Shown in pieces: positions 7,650 to 11,458 of a DNA stretch of 11,458 bases. The position numbers and the translations under genes were made by a program. The notes under the pieces were generated by a model, which saw only the letters and a program-made list of their open reading frames with translations, did no database searches and was not told the origin of the DNA. Positions within the stretch are counted from its first letter, which is position 1. Each line of letters starts with the position of its first letter. This DNA is from Entrophospora sp. SA101 (lineage: Eukaryota; Glomeromycota; Glomeromycetes; Entrophosporales; Entrophosporaceae): assembly GCA_958430865.1 (NCBI GenBank), contig CAUDNR010000040.1, forward strand, positions 23,322 to 34,779. The letters are read 5' to 3'.

Positions 7650-8665
7650 ATAAATGTTGTTTATATTAAATGGGACTAGAAAAATTACTTAATTCGTGAT
7701 TGGACAAATTATTTAGGTTTTCCTAATCATCATATTTCACTTCGTATTCCAGAACCAATAGCTTCAGGTAACTACAAATTTGAATTTCGATTATATGATT
7801 TATTTAAAATTTTGCAATATATAGTGATTTAACACTTTCTAATTTCAAAGCACCTATAGTAGGATACAATCGGACCACAGTATCCATTGTACCATATGGT
7901 TATACAAATAGATATTTTGAAACTGTTGAAACAGAAAAAAGGTAATTACATAAATTTTTGAATATTTTATTTTATACTAATATTAACTTTTCTAATGATG
8001 CTTTTATCATTGCTAGATTTGAAACTGTAAGTGCTATGTAATATTTGTTGTTTTTTAAGTTCAAACTTAAAATATATTTGATATTTAAATACAGTTTTGT
8101 TTTCTCAGGTCTTAAGCAATGTTGGTCCACTTGGAGGTACAATTAGCATACTGTTAGGAATTTATGCTATTTATTTGGTAAGTTTATTAAAATAAAATAA
8201 TCATAACTATACAACAACAAATAACAATTAATAAACAGGAAGATCACTCCTGGACCCACGGGGAATCTTTCAAAAATGTTGTTGCATGTAAAAACCAAGA
8301 TCAAAAAGAAAGCTTTTGAAAAATTTACCAGTGATTCCTTTGACCGAGAAAACCCATTTACATTATGAAAGGTCTAAAGATCCAAATATCTCGGAAATTG
8401 AAGATCCAAATATTTCAGAAATTAAAAAAGACCTTGCCTCTCTTACCACAAGATTTCATTCTTTGGAAACAATTCTAAGAGAGTACGTTATAAATTCGGA
8501 TTTCCTTGATGAATTGGAGACTGGAAAAACGAGGTTAGTATTGATGAGAGTAATAAACCTCTGCAATATATAATATTTATTATGTATGAACGTAATTTAA
8601 ATTTCTGAAAATTTTATTTACTATTACTATTACATTTTAGCAATCTTGCTCAGTCTCAGCGATAA
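7650..8665 (+). pseudogene. Second copy of exons 5-10 of the two-span membrane protein
   Basis: The exons are 7650-7767, 7851-7941, 8017-8026, 8109-8177, 8239-8533 and 8641-8665, all shifted by 1220 from the first gene. They encode the second half of the loop, helix 2 and the coiled-coil tail. The promoter, ATG, first helix and exons 1-4 are missing, so it cannot be expressed as an independent gene of this type. The copied segment keeps 31 nt of intron 4 with its acceptor, so a transcript reading through from the first gene could in principle splice exon 4 (donor at 6345) to 7650. It shares the TAG (7677-7679) and the exon 8-9 frame slips with the first copy. Confidence 0.75.
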
Positions 8666-8738
8666 CGGTTATTTGATGTTCGAACCATTTGAAAATGTCA
8701 ACACTTTTAAATAATTCTCGTTATAATATTTTTTTTTA

Positions 8739-8749
8739 AATAAAATAAA
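8739..8749 (+). promoter_or_regulatory. Putative polyadenylation signals, second unit
   Basis: These are the AATAAA hexamers of the second tandem unit, offset 1220 from the first pair. A transcript reading past the first signals could end here and so include the duplicated exons. Confidence 0.35.
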
Positions 8750-8982
8750 CCAAGGTGCATTTTCCTGTGCGGTTTATTAAAACTAACTTGATTTACTATC
8801 AACACCTATTCCGTTAGTCTAATTGATTTTATTCAACATGTCATATGGATTGATTTGTTTTCATTTATATTTATTTCTTATAAAATGCAACTGACTTAAA
8901 TGATAAGAAATTTATGGCTGTGGTGTAATTTGGAATTTGTTATAGAATCTTTTTTTGCATTGCTGTCATTTTAAAATTGTAG

Positions 8983-9103
8983 ATTTAAATCAAATTTTCA
9001 AACTGGAACAGAAATTTAACAACGAGGAGAAGTAAAGAAAAATTTTACAATTATGAACTTATTCGCAAATTGATAAAAGTAAATGGTAAATATGGACCAG
9101 GTA
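8983..9103 (+). pseudogene. Exon-like fragment, hydrophilic, cut by a hAT-type terminus
   Basis: A pyrimidine-rich tract and TTGTAG at 8977-8982 look like a splice acceptor. After it, one frame reads LNQIFKLEQKFNNEEK and stops at TAA. Dropping one T around 9030 leads into a second open frame containing KFYNYELIRKLIKVNGKYGP. The charged, helix-prone composition differs from the surrounding AT-rich non-coding DNA. It ends where the repeat starting TAGAGATGGG begins at 9104. The family is not recognised. It may be part of the same gene as the fragment at 11066-11382, separated by inserted DNA; that link is inference. Confidence 0.3.
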
Positions 9104-9171
9104 TAGAGATGGGCAAATGTGCGTATAATTGAACACTATATGATACTGTACGTATAGTGCGTATAGTAGTG
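9104..9171 (+). mobile_element. hAT-type element terminus with subterminal hairpin, copy 1
   Basis: The sequence starts TAGAGATGGGCAAATG, typical of hAT terminal repeats (T/CAGRGATGGGCAAA). It continues with GTATA-rich motifs: ACACTATA near 9133 and the inverted CGTATAGTGCGTATAGT near 9151-9167. It is about 85 percent similar to 11383-11458, in the same orientation. No facing inverse copy (TTTGCCCATCTCTA) was found downstream, so the element is truncated, its other end is diverged, or only an end was copied. Confidence 0.55.
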
Positions 9172-10465
9172 TTAACAAAGGTGAATAAAATTTTCATTAT
9201 TAATTAACTAAAAGTTACTATCCATTAATTATCACTAACAATGTATTGATTAACAATAGTAAAAGAAAGAATCGATGAATGACTAATTTAATCTTCACTA
9301 TAAATTTATTCATTATAATTATTTATCTTTTTATTTTATTCTTATTTTGTTTCTTAAAGCTAAATTATAATAATGTGAAATAATAAACTTTTTTACAATT
9401 TTTTGATTCTCATTAAATGATAGCATCATTTCGGGTTAATTATAGCTTAACTTTTGGGCTACTCTTGTCAATTAATTGCAAATAACTCGGTGCTCGTCAA
9501 ATAATTAATTAACTTACGACCTTACTTTAGTTCTCAACTACTGCATCTAGATGAAACTGCGAACACATTTAATGGTGCCAAATAACTGTAAATAAATAAA
9601 GATAGCCCTTTTGCAATGTTATAAAGTTCCTTTTATTCACTTGTGATTGATTTGTTTCCGTCGTTTACATTGCAAACTCACTTTGGTTTACTTGCGAAAC
9701 AACTTAAGTAGCTTCTTACATTTACGATTACAATAACATTACCAGTATTCCCAATTAATCTTTTGACGATACTTTACCAATCGTTGTTAATACTCACCAG
9801 TTAAGTAACGTTAGTCCTAACCTTGTTTGCTCAAATAAACGTGGCTTTTTACCAAAGTTCCACAATTGTTCCCTTTTACCAAGGCACTAACTACAATTGT
9901 TGATTTTATCAAATGGTTTTATTTTTAAAGTTTATTAACGATTAATTATTTTCCTCTTAATGAAATTTTCGTTGATCACTACTTCCATAATTCTTCATAC
10001 TAAAATTAGTCGACTCTGGAGCATAAATTACCGAATCCCTGATCGATGGTTTTATCTATCCCGATCACCTATCACGTTATAAATGAGTATGTAAGAACTG
10101 AATTTGTATTCAACAAAAGAAAAACTTGGCTCTTCGGGAACAACTGATGAAACAAAGGAGGGGTTGGGATGCACAAAAAAAAATATAAAAAAAAGACCTT
10201 GGAATATACATTTATAAGTTTTTATCCTTTAAAGCAATTTTTGGTAACAATTCGTCAAGCAACATTAATGGTAACTCTAGAAAATGTGGGTGCCAATTGT
10301 CCATGAACGAATGATTGAAGCAAGCAAAAAGCGTATACAAAGCTGTCTTTTGCTTACCGTGGTAAAAGTTTTAAAACAAGGACGACTGACCTGTTAAAAT
10401 ATAAGAATGATTTTGCGAGCATAGTTTTAAAGTGTAAAAAAGAATAGTCTTGAAAGTTTTTGGTC

Positions 10466-10519
10466 CATAGCCTTCGTCATGGTCTTCGTCATCATAGCCT
10501 TCATCATCATGATCTTTAT
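10466..10519 (-). repeat. 27-bp imperfect direct repeat, acidic if translated on minus
   Basis: CATAGCCTTCGTCATGGTCT begins at 10466 and a related unit begins at 10493. On the minus strand the pair reads DEGYDDEDHDEGYG within an open stretch that follows a possible acceptor (CTTGTAAG). This could be an eroded exon coding an acidic low-complexity tract. The plus-strand and third-frame readings are equally open, so coding is not proven. Confidence 0.4.
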
Positions 10520-10731
10520 TATTAGTTTCCTCTGACTTACAAGTAAATTTGAAAGTAAAAATGATTTATTGCTAGGCTTGTTTGTAGTCAAATCCTAGAA
10601 CTCAAATAGCGGTTGTACTTTCATAGATAGGCTTTTCGGGCTATCGGAAAAATATTCCGAGACTTAACTGACAGATCACGGGATTGAGAATATTCTTTGA
10701 GCAAGATTGCTTCAAGCAAAACATAGCATAG

Positions 10732-10944
10732 TCATCCTCTTGTAAAGAAACAGAAAACGAGAACGTGATTTTTTTGCGTAGCTTGTGTGCATGCCATGTA
10801 AGTAAGTGGGCGATGATGGAACGAAGAAGTAAAAATTACATAGAAAATCTCAAAGCTCTGAAAGAAAAAATAATCTGTGTAGTAATACCAAGTTGTAGTA
10901 GCCAAGGCTTTTTTCGACATGATGACGTGAGACATTTTGAGTGA
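10732..10944 (+). pseudogene. Possible eroded exon, unknown
   Basis: There is an open frame of about 70 codons from the stop at 10729 to the TGA at 10942. It includes SKWAMMERRSKNYIENLKAL and a further lysine-rich helix. It has no clear start or splice sites and no recognised domain. A frame on the opposite strand is also open over most of it, but its composition is less protein-like. I hold this only as a possible fragment. Confidence 0.2.
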
Positions 10945-11065
10945 TTAATACAAATTTCTAAATTTGCATTTACTATAAATTATTTTTTGATTATTTTATC
11001 ATTCGAATTATTCCAAAGGGTGATATTTTAACTATCCACGTCTAATTAATTTATGAACATTGTAG

Positions 11066-11382
11066 AAAAATCGTCCAGAATCGCCCATAGAAAATAAATT
11101 AATATTAATATTAAGACAAATGTTGGTCGAAATTTCAAGTGCATTACCTTTGGCCAATCTTTATAACAAACATACAACCTACTCCAGATTCCATATACGA
11201 TTGCTGAAATCATCCAAAAATTTATCAGTGGAGAATCTACAGAGTTGCCCCAAAGTTAATAATGGTACATGATATCGGGAAATAGAAAGGGAATTATATA
11301 AAAGGCTGAAAAAACTCGAAGATGAAGACCATAAATTGATGTTACAGATACAAAAAAATAGAAATGAGTTATTTAATATATC
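11066..11382 (+). pseudogene. Coiled-coil exon fragment, broken by a stop and by a hAT-type insertion
   Basis: A splice-acceptor-like tract (CTAATTAATTT...ATTGTAG) ends at 11065. The frame from 11066 reads KNRPESPIENKL, then MLVEISSALPLANLYNKHTT and SVENLQSCPKVNNGT, with one in-frame TGA at 11270-11272, probably replacing Trp. It goes on through YREIERELYKRLKKLEDEDH and further heptad-like residues to about 11382, roughly 106 codons in all. There the sequence changes into the repeat starting TAGAGATGGG. The C-terminal half is strongly predicted by eye to be a coiled coil. I do not recognise the family. Whether it is a dead gene or an exon of a live gene interrupted by an insertion cannot be judged from this window. 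Confidence 0.4.
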
Positions 11383-11458
11383 TAGAGATGGGCAAATGGC
11401 GTATAGTTGAACACTATACGACACTATACGATACTTTACGTATAGTGCGTATAGTACG
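11383..11458 (+). mobile_element. hAT-type element terminus with subterminal hairpin, copy 2, runs off the right edge
   Basis: It starts TAGAGATGGGCAAATGG and contains the 10-bp direct repeat ACACTATACG twice (11411-11430), followed by the inverted CGTATAGTGCGTATAGT (11439-11455). It is about 10 bp longer than the copy at 9104 because that copy has only one ACACTATA unit. The rest of the element lies beyond the window, so the target duplication cannot be seen. Confidence 0.6.

Larger units (their letters stand above)
7619..8838 (+). repeat. Tandem duplication, unit 2 (1220 bp)
   Basis: This is an exact head-to-tail copy of 6399-7618 at a constant offset of 1220. After 8838 the sequence becomes unique (TGTCATATGG). 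The identity implies a very recent event, gene conversion or an assembly artefact. Confidence 0.95.
9172..11065. other. Long stretch without a recognisable gene
   Basis: There is no supported gene in these 1.9 kb. The part 9172-9420 is very AT-rich. The part 9420-10080 is less so and has many short TTACCAA and TTAATTAA runs. After 10090 there are brief coding-like patches on the plus strand, for example STKEKLGSSGTTDETKEGLG at about 10112-10171, the open frame at 10732-10944, and an acidic repeat on the minus strand at 10466-10519. None carries a known domain. They may be eroded exons or internal sequence of the element whose end lies at 9104. Confidence 0.5.

Noticed and set aside
6399..8838. 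Long terminal repeats of a retrotransposon or a CRISPR-like array
   Set aside because: The two units are adjacent, 1220 bp long, contain host-type exons and introns, and lack LTR ends, primer binding site or spacers.
10732..10935. Minus-strand 67-residue open frame
   Set aside because: The opposite strand reads as more hydrophilic, protein-like sequence, and neither is well supported; the minus frame looks like a shadow.
11179..11424. Minus-strand 81-residue open frame
   Set aside because: It is antisense to the coiled-coil exon fragment and runs into the transposon terminus.
1..11458. tRNA or rRNA genes
   Set aside because: No cloverleaf with GGTTCGAATCC-type arm and no rRNA-like stretch was found on either strand by eye.

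Overview
The window looks like AT-rich eukaryotic, probably fungal, DNA. Genes are split by many short introns (about 60-125 nt, mostly GTAAGT/GTAATT-type donors and TAG/AAG acceptors). The one firmly recognised host gene encodes fimbrin, and the rest is mostly DNA-transposon debris. Very low GC, decayed hAT elements, MITEs and a small multi-intron gene for a two-membrane-span protein would fit an arbuscular mycorrhizal fungus of the Rhizophagus type. That assignment is inference, not read from a marker gene.

Left edge (1-643, minus strand): the first three exons of a fimbrin/Sac6 gene, with its start codon at 643 and the rest beyond the window. From 644 to about 1330 there is no recognisable gene, only a small inverted repeat. 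At 1331-1474 lies a 144-bp MITE flanked by TA. From about 1736 to 4436 sits a dead hAT transposon: a 19-bp tandem repeat and a stem-loop, then a transposase pseudogene with three introns, five in-frame stops, two frame slips and no visible second catalytic aspartate. A 209-bp TA-flanked MITE (3453-3661) is inserted in its coding sequence, and removing it with one TA restores the frame. A diverged relative of the first MITE lies at about 5019-5182, followed by a cluster of CCGTAC motifs.

Centre (5497-8838): a TATA box and a ten-exon gene (5558-7445) predicting a protein of about 386 residues. Its topology is short N-terminus, membrane helix, extracellular-type domain, second membrane helix and a coiled-coil tail. 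Its 3' half plus 3' flank (6399-7618) is repeated exactly head to tail (7619-8838). The left breakpoint lies inside an intron, so the second copy is a set of spare exons without promoter or start.

Right part (8839-11458): two exon-like fragments (8983-9103 and 11066-11382), each ending at a repeat that begins TAGAGATGGGCAAATG, typical of a hAT terminus. Between them are about 1.9 kb without a recognisable gene.

The genes do not form a pathway. The window is best read as two host genes separated and partly broken by several generations of cut-and-paste elements, plus one very recent segmental duplication.
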